DNA from: Labia minor
Lineage: Eukaryota > Arthropoda > Insecta > Dermaptera > Spongiphoridae
Direction: 5' to 3'
Assembly (NCBI GenBank): GCA_963082975.1
Contig: OY720344.1
Location: 14,061,580-14,125,579 of the forward strand
DNA length: 64,000 nt
A model generated the notes under the pieces. It worked only from the letters and a program-made list of their open reading frames with translations, was not told the DNA's origin and did not search any database. The position numbers and the translations under genes were made by a program. Below, piece by piece: positions 1 to 11,576 of this stretch (its first letter is position 1; each line of letters begins with the position of its first letter).

Positions 1-108
1 AGGAACTTGGCGGGGAACCTCTACCACGAAGTGGTTTTTTGTCGGATTACTACTATATTTTAAGTGAAATATTTTCCGAAAACGAATTTAAAATTAATAC
101 CTATTAAC
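1..108. other. Unassigned left edge
   Basis: AT-rich sequence preceding the first family A match. It may be the truncated start of that repeat, but no terminus is visible before the window edge. Confidence 0.3.
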
Positions 109-375
109 TACCACTTCCGGTTTCCGGATATACACCAAAAGTTGATGCATTCATACTACTGATGGACTAAATAAATATACCAAATTTTATAAAAATCTGT
201 TGAACCGTTCAAACTATACACGTCTATACGGACACACAATGGACAGTTGGACAGACGAACAGACATCATGCTAAAAATACTTTTTTTTCTGTTAACAAAA
301 TGCATGATTCGTGGAGATATATAAAAATCTCCACACATGTGAAAACAATACCTTCCCTTCCTATTGTCGGTCGGT
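109..375 (+). repeat. Family A repeat, 3' part
   Basis: Matches 8561-8823 closely: the same order of a CCACTTCCGG block, a block around CAAATTT, a CGGACA/GACAGACATCATG stretch, a short hairpin (GTGGAGAT...ATCTCCAC) and a terminal TGTCGGTCGGT at 365-375. The terminal motif is nearly the inverse of ACCGACCGACG, which opens the copies at 3524 and 8227. The following GTCAAC is the inverse of the GTTGAC that precedes those copies. It is non-coding, best described as a non-autonomous DNA element; superfamily unknown. Confidence 0.65.
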
Positions 376-649
376 AAAAAGTCAACCGAAATATACAAGG
401 AGTTAAAATGAAAAAATCGGATTTACCTGAATGATAGTTAAATTAATTATTATTATATATTGAGTTTATAATCAATAAATATTTATAAAAAGAAAGACTT
501 TATATATTAATTAGGAAGAGAAATCAATAAAAATATTTCTTCAGGAGTTAATACAAGAAATAAACCACATTTACTTAAAGATATAAAATTATAATTGAAA
601 GTAGAGTTTTTATCTCAGCAAAACAAAATTGGGATATATATATTAGTAA

Positions 650-1030
650 ACATTAAATTTGAAACCCATTGAAAAATTTTTTAACAGAGTTGCACTAAAT
701 GGTGGAAATTTTTTGGTATCGGGTGTTTGGCTGTTGGCGGGCTTCATTAAGTAAACGTAAGCGAACGAACGGTGACATCGAAAAAACCGATTTCTCGATA
801 AGATAAGAAAAGCCCGCGTGGTGGTTGTTTGTTGTGACATCTTGCTTGCATGGAAAAATAGTAAGCAGTCCCTCCCCCCCCTACTCCTCACTCTTAGCAC
901 CCCTTTTAACCCCCAGGCAACCCCACCTCACCCCCGCTTTTTAACCCTATGTGAATATTTAGATATGCGAAACGAGATTTGTTCTCTCTTGACGTTCCGT
1001 AATTGTGAAAGAGGAGAGGGAATATGAGAA
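650..1030. promoter_or_regulatory. GC-richer non-repeat island
   Basis: A stretch visibly richer in G and C than its surroundings, with GATAAGATAAG near 798, a C-rich tract near 870-945 and CACCCCC blocks. No convincing reading frame and no second copy in the window. Could be an enhancer or promoter of a neighbouring gene; this is inference from composition and GATA-type motifs only. Confidence 0.25.
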
Positions 1031-1527
1031 ACAGAATGAGAGAAAGGGAATGGAATGTAATTTAAGCTTTAAAGGTTTGTCTAAATTCAATAGGGAAATA
1101 TTGGAATGGCCTCTTGGAATGTTAAACAAAGCTTAAAGCCCTTAATTCGACAGCCGTTTTAAAATAATAATTTTTGTCTCTTATATTTATTATTATAAAA
1201 TTACCAACTGATCCCAGGGAACAATCCAGAGATTCTACTTGTATCATTCTATATCAATTTCCATTACCACTTTAGATTAAAAAAATTTGGAAATATTAAA
1301 AAGGGAGAAAAAACAGTTTGGAAGGAACAAGTTAATAGTTCTGAAGATTGTGACTTCAGTTTTAAAATAACACACAGATGAAAATAATTCTATTGAAGTC
1401 ATTGATGAGGATCAGAAGGCTCTAAAATTAAATTGTTGTATGTTCAAAAAAAAATTTACAAATAATACATGGTATTTTTTTTATATGGGAGATTACTTTA
1501 CCGTAAAAATCATACAATTTACTGATG
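1031..1527. other. AT-rich DNA without recognised feature
   Basis: Low-complexity AT-rich sequence. No upstream mariner terminus was found here that would complete the element at 1528-1890. Confidence 0.4.
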
Positions 1528-1890
1528 AAGAAGTTACATCGTTCGCGACTTATAACTGAATTCCTGGTTAAAAATCACGTTATTCCTTTGCATCATTCGC
1601 CCTATTCACCAGATCTGGTTCGGTGCGACTTCTATCTGTTCCCTAAACTGCATTTGGCGATGAAAGGAAAGTGGCACGATTGAAGCGCCCATTGAGAAGG
1701 TGACGACCGACGTCCTAAAGACCATTCCAATAAAGGACATGTAGAAGTCGTTTGACAACTTGTTGGAGCGTGCAAATTTGTTTATCGATGCAGAAGGGGA
1801 ATACATTGATTATTAAAAATAATTTGTTCAAAAATGTACATTGTTTTTTTGTTTTTTTAAAAAGTTCGGTTTCTTTTGGAATAGAGGGTG
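1528..1890 (+). pseudogene. Mariner transposase C-terminus and 3' TIR (5'-truncated)
   Basis: Remnant of a Tc1/mariner DD34D transposon. The frame from about 1537 reads a mariner C-terminal core with HHSPYSPDL followed by a CDFYLFPKL-type motif, so the last catalytic Asp is present, then hits a stop at 1681. The rest is frameshifted. The 3' end carries TTCTTTTGGAATAGAGGGTG and abuts TA at 1891-1892, the expected target dinucleotide. The same family appears with both ends at 37786-38149. No 5' TIR is visible upstream, so the element is truncated and cannot move itself. Confidence 0.8.
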
Positions 1891-1892
1891 TA

Positions 1893-2599
1893 TATTAGCA
1901 CTTGTTTTGTTGTTATTCTCACTTTTGTTACAGAATAATAGTGTTTTTTAATGAAAATTTCTCTTAAGGAGGTCAACTACTGGTACGTTTACCCTAAATA
2001 AATATTAATTATAAAACTTCTGAAAACGAAAAATAAATGTAAAAATCAATTTTTTATTTATTTTATTAAATTCTTAAATACTTATGTAATATTACTATTA
2101 ATAATATTTGATATATTTATATTAATACAGTTTAAATGTAATTCATATTTTGTTAGGAGATGGAAATCGTTTCATTTATATAAATATCATGAACTACCCC
2201 TAATTATCTCTTTTCATTTGATTAAAAAACAAAAATCATTGATGATGGTTCAAATTTTGAAATATTATTATTATTATTATTTAATGAATTTAATTAAATT
2301 ATATTTATATTTTAAATTTTAATCATAGCAAAGACATTTATTTTTGATACTCTTTTATAAAACGTTTATTAATTTGGTAAGCTTGAGATGCATTTAATAC
2401 TAATATCCATCTGATGTGAGAGTAAAGCCCTTCCAGGCGTCACGACTAAACACTATGATTAACAACAAGGCAATTGGAGTAATCATAGCACAAAGAGTAA
2501 GAGAGGAACAGACATACAGACATAGGTCGAGCGTTAGAATGGCATAAATCACGTGTCACCTTTAAATATATATAGTATATATATATATATATATATATA
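1893..2599. other. AT-rich DNA with AT microsatellite
   Basis: No gene or element recognised. A (TA)n run lies at about 2570-2599. A short GC-richer patch at 2395-2550 is unassigned. Confidence 0.4.
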
Positions 2600-2960
2600 C
2601 AACGATTAATTAAGGATGGCGATTATCAATGGAAAGGATTTCGCTCAGAGTTTCCTCCTTTCCACTCGCTCGTCAAGAATTAAAACTTAATATCCGCGAC
2701 GGAGATGCGCGGGGTTGGAGGCAGATCCAAGGGGAAAGAAGGGGAAAGGGCTGCGCTTGCGAGATAAGCGTTTATCTTCCATTTCGCGGATATTAGGTGC
2801 AAATTAAACCAAAGGGCCATTTTCTTAGATCCAACTCTTTCTTAAAATTCTTCATTTTGCTAATCCCGCTCATTTTTTTCCGCCTTTATTTTAATTTTAT
2901 TATTTACAATCACGATTTTCGCTCCTCGTTTACGGCAAATTAAAATCTAGTTAGATATAA
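2600..2960. promoter_or_regulatory. Candidate cis-regulatory island
   Basis: Unique, GC-richer block in an AT desert. It holds a 12-bp inverted repeat, TAATATCCGCGA at 2688-2699 and its complement at 2784-2795, and between these a palindromic pair of GATA-type sites (AGATAAGCGTTTATCT, about 2762-2777). No reading frame explains the composition. Paired palindromic binding sites in a non-repeat island fit an enhancer or silencer; function is inferred. Confidence 0.35.
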
Positions 2961-3501
2961 TATTTATAAGGGTGGAATTTCTTCTGTGAAATGAGTTTAA
3001 AAAGTGGACGCGTATATTCAAAAATGAAAAAAAAAAATATAAATCTTTTCTAGGTAATTTATTTAATTGCCTCTCTTGAGTTAAGTGGCTTAGTTCTACT
3101 CAAGTTACTTATTAGTAATATTCATGTTTTTATTACTAAATAATCTTCCTATTAAAATACCTATTAGGTGTTTCCAAGTTATCTCTTCTCAATCTCACAA
3201 TAGATATTTAATTTTACATTGTTGAAATGGTCTCTTCAATTTACTTATAATTTTCTTTTAGTCTACAATCTACATTTGTAAATATGAATGTATCTGTAGA
3301 TTTATGTGAGTGTTTATGTATATTTGATATTCAAATTAATAAGAAGATGATCTCCCAGAAACTCAATTTTATTGAAAGATTTTAATTTGATTATAATAAT
3401 AAATTTTTAAAAAAAATGTTTATGTTGTTTTCGTTTTAAAATCTTTAACTATAGAAATAAAGAATATTAATTATAGTTTGTTTGTTTTTAAAAAAAATAA
3501 G
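2961..3501. other. AT-rich DNA without recognised feature
   Basis: Low-complexity AT-rich sequence; no frame, repeat copy or motif I could support. Confidence 0.4.
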
Positions 3502-3853
3502 TTGACCTGTGGCCAGGCGCAGAACCGACCGACGGTTTGAAATAAATTAATTTCCAGTTATAGAAACAATTTCAAATAATTTAGATGTATCTATTAATGC
3601 AATAAAAAACAGATTTGGATATAATATAAATATTTTTAATTTTATTTTATTTATAATATATAAGTAGGAGCTGGCTGTGACGTCATGAAGGGCTGGGTGA
3701 CGTCATATAATTTTAAATTAAGAAAAAACTAATGAAGATGATTTTCCCGAGGATAAAATCAATACCAAATGCATGATTTGTGGAGATATGTAAAAATCTC
3801 CACATGTGAAATTTGGTGTGAAAACAATACCTCTCTTTCTATCGTCGGTCGGT
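3502..3853 (+). mobile_element. Family A short element (MITE-like)
   Basis: Begins GTTGACCTGTGG then ACCGACCGACG (3524-3534), and ends with the exact inverse CGTCGGTCGGT (3843-3853), so it has terminal or subterminal inverted repeats. Aligns along its length with 8206-8560. Non-coding, about 350 bp. It contains the GTGGAGAT/ATCTCCAC hairpin next to its 3' end. The block around 3720-3765 also matches family G at 34905 and 45760, suggesting a wider related group. No target duplication could be fixed. Confidence 0.7.
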
Positions 3854-5384
3854 AAAAATAATAGAAACAATTAATTTTAGAGGCGGTGTACTAAATAAGT
3901 GTTCCCAAATAAGTTTAATATTAATATGGAGATTATTATTATTATTATAGTGTAAAATAATGTTAAATGAAGTAATAATTAAATATTAAACATTTATTAA
4001 TAATACAGAATAACAAATATACCTATAATAAATAATTTTAATAAATTAATAGAAAATAAAAATGGGAAGAAATGGTTACAGAGGTGTGTACTAACCATTT
4101 ATGTGTTTGTGGTGTAGCAAGCCAGAATGTAAATTGGAAAAATCAGTATTACAATTTCCTTTCTGTTCTCGGCAGTTGACTTTATAGAAAGAAGAATAAC
4201 AAAAATTAAAACACAGAAATATATACATTTAAAAACACCCTCTTATAAGACATATCAAATTAGAAATTATTATTTCACATAAATAATATTCTTAGCTAGA
4301 TATATATAAAGACATTAAATTATAAGATAAAATGAAATAATTAATGCCAAATTTTAGCAAAGCATATTTCTAAATAGATCTGGAAAAATTGAAATAATAA
4401 ACTTTCAAAAGATTCTAGTAAAAATATTTTTTTATATCCAGTTTTATATTTCATTATAAGATTAAAGACAACGTGTTAAATGACAGTGATATTTTTATTG
4501 AAGTGTGTATGTCTTGCTTTTAATGTTATTTTGGATTCAAACGAAAACAAATGTTTTTCGATGTCTAGAAAAAAGAAAAAATACGAAGCAAGTTTTTCTT
4601 GAAAGAAAATAAACGACATAAAGTGTTGGTTCTTCTTACTCCCTCCATTCTATCCATTCACGAGACCTTATCTTAAAAAACAGCTGTAAGACCTGAGGGG
4701 TTGCAAAATGTGCACAAAAACACGTGCGGAATTAGAGATAACCATATAATTAGCAGAAAGTTAAATATTTTATATTTTTAGCAACTCTTGTGAGAAAATC
4801 TATAGTACATTAGAAATTGAAAATATTTTTTATATTTTTTTTATTTTCATTTTTCGCCCCATTAGATATAGAAAATTTAAAATGTTTAACATGGAAAACG
4901 ACAGGATTATTACTTTTACCCTTAAAAAAATCAAATAGCGATATATCTTTTTTAAGTTAAAAAAAAAATGTTTGGAAAAAGTTTTATGGGTTTTGATAGG
5001 GAAAAGTTTCAAAATGCTTATGCCATCGAATGAGCCACTTTATTATAGAAGTAGACATACAACTTTAGGTTTTTATCATCTCTTTTGTTTGTATCGCTTG
5101 AAAGCGATAGAAATCAATTCATCCTTATAATAGTTACAATATTTCTAATGGCAATTTGAATATTAAGAAAGAAGAGAAGATGTAATATTATATTTTTCAA
5201 AAATTAAATAATACCATTATCATCTAGTCATTAAATAATTATTAAGCAAAAATTTATTCTTGTTCATTTATAAATTGACTAATAACGTTCCACTAATCAT
5301 AATTTTACAATGAAATGGTATTTATTATAATAAATCAGGAAGATTCTTTTTAAAATTCAGATATCTATATATATAGGAACGCCT
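3854..5384. other. AT-rich DNA without recognised feature
   Basis: About 1.5 kb of AT-rich sequence with many homopolymer runs. A slightly GC-richer patch lies near 4620-4735. No coding, repeat or RNA signal was recognised. Confidence 0.4.
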
Positions 5385-5645
5385 CTTAGGGTTTTTGTTA
5401 ATTGTCTTAACCCACATTCTAGTGGCCTCGGATTCAAGTTCCGGGCCTGGAAAGGGAATTTCTCTAGCTGGGGTGTATGGGACGGAGTTAACCCAGCCTC
5501 CGGAATCAAATTTGTGAAACTACTTGATAAAAAAGTAGTGCTCCGATCAAGAAAATCTAGGTAGGGTCCGTTTTGCTGATCATATAGGACACCTAATTTA
5601 TATAACCGACTTTATAGGCGCTGTCCTCGTCAGGGGTTAAATTTT
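5385..5645 (+). mobile_element. tRNA-derived SINE, divergent copy
   Basis: Aligns with the copies at 38761 and 40318: the GGATTCAAGTTCC box-B-like motif near 5429, GGGCCTGG..AAGGGAATTTCTCTAGCTGG, GACGGAGT..ACCCAGCCTCC, and the downstream ACTTGATAAAAAGTAG and GATCAAGAAAAT blocks. The A box is degraded compared with the 40318 copy. Non-coding retroposon depending on a LINE for movement. Confidence 0.7.
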
Positions 5646-5679
5646 ATATATACCTACATTTATACGAGTATATATTGGC

Positions 5680-6115
5680 AGATGTTCTTCTCTTCTCTAG
5701 GCAGGAACATATTTAAACATGTTTCTAGTTACTATTCTTTCTTCTCTCATCCTCTTTATGTGACCATAACAAACTAATTGCTTTTCTTCTATTTTATCGA
5801 TAATTGTTTTCTGTTTGTTTCTTTTTGTTCTTATTTCTTCGTTCTTTCTATGTTCCAATCTTGAATCTCTGAAAGTTCGTCATAAAAAATCCATTTCTGT
5901 CGCTTGTAACTTTCTCTGATTTTTTCTTTAATTGTCCAAAATTTCGAACCAGAGATTGTGATTGATTCTGCTATTGCTGAATAGATGTTAAATTTTGTCT
6001 TTAGACCAATTTTTATTGACCATATTAGGGAGTTCAAGTATCATATTGCACTTCTTCCTGATTTTACTCGTTCGTGTATATCTTCATCCAATTTTACTCC
6101 CTTTATAATACTTGT
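5680..6115 (-). pseudogene. Decayed LINE reverse transcriptase, C-terminal segment
   Basis: On the minus strand the frame ending at 5831 reads a segment with ISGSKFWTIKEK, a decayed version of the YGSEAWT-type motif after the RT domain of many arthropod LINEs. Further along (about 5810 down to 5690) another frame reads the KQLVCYGHIKRM-type motif typical of the same region. Upstream sequence to about 6115 also fits. Frames shift between segments, so it is a dead fragment. Clade (RTE, CR1 or Jockey-like) is not resolved. Confidence 0.65.
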
Positions 6116-6519
6116 TTATTGTTTTTATTTAAATAATTGTTATTATTAATATGTAATTCTACACAATATTGTCAAACTATTTTTACTTTTTACATTGATT
6201 TAATCAGCAACTAGTTTATAAGTATGTATTCAGATTTAAATTTGTCAATCAAAACAAATATACGTATGTTTGTTTTAATGAAGAATACCAACCTTATAAC
6301 TTGTATATCTTTCTTAGTATAAAATGTTAAGTTCAGATTTCTTTGCCAATTTGTAATTAGAGTAACAATTATATGTTAAATTTTCATTCTAATTTCAGTG
6401 TCTTGCAAATCTATTTATTTCAAAGACCAATAAATATATATGTATATATATAAACGTATATGTTATATACTCTACTGCATATATAATCAACAGTACTTTA
6501 TAGAGATCTAATATAACCA
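6116..6519. other. AT-rich DNA without recognised feature
   Basis: Nothing supportable seen. Confidence 0.4.
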
Positions 6520-6715
6520 ATCTGCCAGTCAATTTTCCCTCAGGATCATTTCTCGTGTGCAATAACCATCAAATTCCAGCTGGTGCCCGTCTATTTGTTG
6601 GACTATTCAAGAGCTCTATTAAAGAGAGCCGTTCTCTTGTCCCTCATCTCATTTGGAATTCCTAGGAGTCCATTTTAGTGCCCTCTCGAATCCAGTAAAG
6701 ATGCTACAGAAAACA
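6520..6715. promoter_or_regulatory. GC-richer unique island
   Basis: Non-repeat block with balanced composition between AT-rich flanks. It contains a short imperfect inverted repeat (CAAGAG...CTCTTG, about 6607-6641) and no frame longer than background. Candidate conserved non-coding element; inference from composition only. Confidence 0.25.
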
Positions 6716-8202
6716 TTTCCATTGAAATGAACCAATTCAATTTTTTTTTCCTTTATGTAACTAAAAAGATTATCTAGGAGAGTGGATGAATTTTTCTCGA
6801 TTTTACTATTATATTTCTTCAATTTTTAGAAGATTTTTTTTTTTTATAAGAAATAGGATTTTTTCTTTAAATTTATTATTTATTGAAAACAAAATCACTT
6901 AATCGATGTTTTAACGGCAATATAATTTATGATATAAGTTTTTATATTTAATTGAGTACAATAAATATATTAATGTACCAGTTAGTTAACTTACAAGTAT
7001 AGTATTATATATCTGCAACACCAATGTTTCTAAAAATCAAAAAAATATCAGTATCAAGATAGTATCAGAAGAGATGACCATCTTTTCCTAACCTTGACTT
7101 GTTAGTTTGATAATGGTGCCTTTTTTTTAATTATCAATTATGATAAAAAAAAAATAAACTGCTAAAATGAAAGTTTATTTTAAAATTTAATTGAGATATT
7201 AATAATAGAATTTGAATAATAAAAAAATAAAATAATATATATATATATATTGTGCTTGGTGAAATCAAATAATGAACCTATAAAAATTCACTTTGTGAAT
7301 ACTGAAAAGCTAAATAAATTAAATTAATTAACATAATAATATTTTACAGTTTAATATCTAATATCCAATATGTAGGAATATGTATGAAACAACTTCTATA
7401 CTAATTTTATTTGATTTATTATACATATATTCTAAAAGATGCAATAAACAAAAAAATATTTATTTCAAATCAATTTTTCTTCTTCTTTCAAAGATCTATT
7501 TTTGCTTATCAGCATGACTGTTCTTATCACCGTGTATTATAATTGCATATCCGGTCCGATTCAAATTACACTATAGTGAAAAAAGCTGCTTTTAATCAAT
7601 GTTCCTTTTGTATAAGTCGCTTCTTGGCAAAATATACCTTTCAAAGGAAAATGAAAGTGGAACGACCATTGTGTAGCTATCATCACACACCATCAATTTC
7701 TCAGGAGCTTAATCTTCTTTTTGGGGAGCCTATTGAATTTTCAACCACCGAATGAGAATGCGTAACGGTGGTAACAATTTGCATTCATTTGTGGAAAAAT
7801 TCGATAATTTAACAAAGAATCATACAATATATATATTTATCGATAGTGATAAACGTTTCCATTTGTTTATTGCAAATAAAAAAAAATATAAATACATTAT
7901 ATAATATCCCCAAAATCTAAATAATTGAAATTCAGCACAAATAAACTCCTCTTTTTCAATTATAATATAATATATATAACATTATAATAAATATACAAAT
8001 AAATTAGCATTTATCTTTTACCCAACTGCTTGTGAATTCATTTTTTTATGAATTAGAACAATAATAATTCTTTGATGAAAATTTAAAGATCCATTAAAAT
8101 AATTATGTATGTCATAAATTTATGAATTATTTTTTATTTATTAATTGCGATTTATAATCTAACAATAAAAATCAAAAAATAACGAAGGATATAATTAAAA
8201 AT
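6716..8202. other. AT-rich DNA with one short open frame
   Basis: Mostly low-complexity sequence. A 70-codon frame on the plus strand at 7543-7755 lies in a slightly GC-richer patch, but its translation resembles no family I know and nothing supports expression. Confidence 0.35.
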
Positions 8203-8823
8203 AGGTTGACCTGTGGCCAGGTCCGAACCGACCGACGGTTTGAAATAAATTAATTTCCAGCTACAGAAACAATTTCAAATAATTTTAACATATCTATTAA
8301 TGTAATAAAAAACAGATATGGATAGAACATAAATATTTTTAATTTTATTTTATTTATAATATATATGTAAGACCAGGCTGTGACGTCATAAATCGCTGGA
8401 TGTCGTCATGTAATTTTAATTAAGAAAAAACTAATAAAGATGATTTTTCTCGAGTATAAAACCAATGCAAAGTGAATGATTCGTGGTGATATATAACAAA
8501 ATCTCCTCGTGTGAAATTTGGTATGAAAATAACCTTTCCCTTCCTATCGTCGATCGCTAATACTACCACTTCCGGTTTCCGGATTTGCACCAAAAGTTGA
8601 TGAATTCATCCCACTGATGCATTAAGTAAATATACCAAATTTCATCAAAATCCGTTCAGCCGTTCAGGCTGTACCCATCTATACGGACGGACGGACGGAC
8701 AGACAGACATCATGATAAAACTAATTTTTTCTGTTAAGAAAATGCATGATTCGTGGAGATATGTAAAAATCTCTACATGTGAAATTTGGTGTGAAAACAA
8801 TACCTCCCTTATCGTCGGTCGGT
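8203..8823 (+). repeat. Family A composite, two joined copies
   Basis: 8206-8560 matches the short element at 3502-3853, ending in a mutated terminus at 8550-8557. 8561-8823 then matches the copy at 109-375 and ends with a perfect CGTCGGTCGGT (8813-8823). An approximately 75-bp block, GATTCGTGG through the terminus, is therefore present twice (about 8474-8557 and 8745-8823). Either one element lies against another or the family has a long form with internal duplication. The right end abuts family B directly. Confidence 0.65.
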
Positions 8824-8827
8824 AAAA

Positions 8828-9425
8828 ATCTGGAGTGTCTCCATACGACTATCTCGCAAATTTGAATTGGATTAATAAACAACATAACAAAATAACATAT
8901 ATTAATTTAAATTAAATCAAATTATAAATTAAAATTAATAAATAATATTTATTAAACCAGCGCATGTTTGGCTCTTTGTTGATGGCGCCACGTCACGTGT
9001 TGAGGCGTGAGATTTGCAGTGTTATAAAATTAATTCTGGTACTTTCAGCGATTCAATCAAGCTGAAATTCTATATATAGCAGTTTTATACAATTATTAAT
9101 CATGTGAAAAATTATCAGACATATATCTTTATTTTTACGGCCACTATAGAAGAAAAAAAAATCAAAACGTAGGTAATTACCCTCTTCCGGTTGAGCTACA
9201 TTTCTCAAAAGTTAATAAAAAACTATGAATTTTGAATAATACCCATGTACCAAATTTCATCATTCTAGCTCAAACTGTTTTTGCGTAATCTTGGTCACAT
9301 ACATACATACATACATACACACACACAGACACACAGAGAAGACATTTTTCTCAACCTTAGTGAAAATGATTCAGGAACCTTCAAAACCTTCAAAACATCA
9401 AAATCTCTCATGCGAGATGGTAATA
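8828..9425 (+). mobile_element. Family B element, copy 1
   Basis: Starts with a small palindrome (TGGAGTGTCTCCA) and ACTATCTCGC, and ends near 9423 with a decayed inverse (GCGAGATGGTA). Inside, in order: CAGCGCATGTTTGGCTC, CGTCACGTGTTG, a CTCTTCCGGTTGAGCTAC block, a CATACATA/CACACA microsatellite at 9298-9327, and a tail around CTCAACCTTAGTG. The same order recurs at 43915-44510 and, reversed, at 46940-48294 and 51369-55073. Non-coding; the inverted ends suggest a DNA-transposon derivative of unknown superfamily. Confidence 0.7.
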
Positions 9426-9788
9426 AAAAAAAAAAATAGAAAAATCAAAAAGTTTATTAACATTATGTTATTAGGATTAGTATTGAATAATGATTGACAA
9501 GTTTGTAATAGCTCGTATTAATTTAAGTATTAAAACCATTATACGTTCCTATGCATATTAAAATCAATATCATATATTATCTAGTATTGTATAAACACCT
9601 ATAAATATATAACAACGATCCGATTCATTTTATTACAAAAGAATTGATTAAAAATTTAAAAACAAAATTAAAAATGGATGATTTTTCTTATATCTTTAGT
9701 GAATCACATCATTACTAATATTAATAATTAAGAGGATATATATAAAAAAAATTGCCTTATATTTCTATTATATTTCATTAAAAATGAT
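9426..9788. other. AT-rich DNA without recognised feature
   Basis: Nothing supportable seen. Confidence 0.4.
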
Positions 9789-10293
9789 GGTAAGTGTTTA
9801 CAAAAACGGAATTTTCAGAGTTTTGGTTAAACTTTACCAGTGGATTCCTTTTTTAATTGCAAAGAAACTTTCCTTATGCAATATTTCTCGGTCACTTCTA
9901 GTTTACGAGATAAAAATTATTAAAGTTTGACAGATAAACTATTTATGTACGCCCAAATGTGAGAAGTCTTTCGTAATGTTTCATTGACTAATTCACTGAT
10001 TATACACTTATTCACTAATTTTCGGTTTTTTCGATTCGGTTTGGATATAGAAAAATTAAAAAATTAAATAATTTTCCTATATTCAAACCAAACTGAAAAA
10101 ACCCAGAAAATTAGTGAAACCCTCTAAAATGATAAAATAAATAATGTCAATGGATTTATATAAATTTTAATAATTTTTATCTCGGAAACTATAAGAGACC
10201 GAACCATTTGCTAATTTAATAGTCACTTGGAATTAAAAAAGGAATCCACTGGTAAATGTTTATCCAAATCCCTGAAGCTTGTAAACAATTACC
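9789..10293. mobile_element. 505-bp foldback (hairpin) element
   Basis: The two halves are imperfect inverse complements. Outer ends GGTAAGTGTTTACAA and TTGTAAACAATTACC pair; then TTTACCAGTGGATTCC (about 9833) pairs with GGAATCCACTGGTAAA (about 10242). A GAGATAAAAATTATTAAA block pairs with its inverse near 10170, and the centre pairs across about 10030-10090 with almost no loop. Only small indels separate the arms. It is non-coding and fits a foldback MITE or an inverted duplication. No clear target duplication is visible. Confidence 0.75.
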
Positions 10294-10539
10294 AGAATAA
10301 TAATATTAATAAAAAAAAACAACACGCATAATAGAAAGACACTTTTATATGCAATAAATATTAAATATGATTTGCAATAATATTGGTAAAAGTAAAAAAA
10401 AAATATTGTATTAAAAATTGATGTATTTTTTATAATAATTATTATTAATGAATGATTTTCATATTGAAATTTGTTTTAATATTTTATGAATTTTTTTCGT
10501 TGCTGTGAAAATCAATTGAAGCTTTTCTCCGTTGATTTT

Positions 10540-10828
10540 ATGAAGGATTTTACAGAATGATATTGGTTTACGAGCATCCAAAAGGCATCTCGTGTAACAG
10601 TTACGCCACGAGATCATACCGGTAGTACATCCTGTGAATAAACCCCTGTGGATTATTACCCAAGGGGATATGCAGTCTACTTACGACTTTAAACCAGAAA
10701 CATATACGGACTCAGTTGTTCGAATAGAATGTTACATATTAGGACACAGATTGCGTTACACATTCCAGTCAGTTGCATTAACGGCATATCATCATTTCAT
10801 TAAAGACAATTTTACACTTTTAACGTGA
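10540..10828 (+). other. Unidentified GC-richer open-frame island
   Basis: A patch of balanced composition with a 64-codon plus-strand frame (10634-10828). The translation does not resemble a family I recognise. A possible splice acceptor (TTTTACAG) lies at about 10548-10555 just upstream. It could be a diverged exon, a decayed element or a conserved non-coding block. Confidence 0.2.
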
Positions 10829-11021
10829 TTTATTTCTTTTTAAGTCTAAAAATATACACTATACTTAAATTAAAGTACAAATTATAGCAATTGAATATAT
10901 TACAATTTTTATTACTGCTTAATAATAATAATAATCTTATAAAGTAAAATTTTGCAATTAATTTCTTTTTAAAAATATTTATTCTGTGATACTAACACAA
11001 TTATTCATTGCAAATTGATAA

Positions 11022-11207
11022 TGGACAGTGGCATATTGCAGTAGAGAGAATGGAAATTGGATTTTGTTACCTGCAAATCGTATTGGACGATTTATCTGGA
11101 GGCGTAGTCGTCGGGCCGCCGGCTCCAACAAAATAACATTTGTTCAAGTGATTGATGGCAAACCAAGGCCACATGAAACAATTGTATTTGCCCATTTATA
11201 CTTTTAA
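11022..11207 (+). other. Unidentified 61-codon open stretch
   Basis: The frame starting TGG at 11022 stays open to TAA at 11205-11207 and lacks a methionine near its beginning, so if coding it would be an internal exon. It is GC-richer than its flanks, including an Arg-rich stretch from about 11089 to 11120. Product not recognised and no strong splice sites seen. Confidence 0.2.
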
Positions 11208-11275
11208 TTATTTATGATGATATTATCAATCTCATTTCATGTTTTAATTAAGAGCATTGGAAATTAATTTATTAT

Positions 11276-11277
<2 letters not shown>

Positions 11278-11312
<35 letters not shown>
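11278..11312. repeat. (AAT)n microsatellite
   Basis: About eleven AAT/TAA units in a row. Confidence 0.9.
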
Positions 11313-11315
<3 letters not shown>

Positions 11316-11576
11316 TTTGTTTATATTTTAATGATTCATGCATATTTGTTCAGCATGAATCTAAAATCTATTGATATTTCTTAAGGAGAAATATATTTCA
11401 TCAACCCAATTATTTCTTCTATTTAGGTCCAATATATTTTAATTAAGCGATGGCTAAAGAATTTATCAACGATAATTAGCCAAATTAATAATAAATGTTA
11501 ATAAATAATAAAAATAAATTTATCAAGAGATACTTGAAATAATTTATCATTATACTGGTAGATATTTATACATTTA

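Noticed and set aside
7543-7755. 70-codon frame as a host gene
   Set aside because: No recognised domain, no splice or promoter support, and length within what chance allows over 64 kb.
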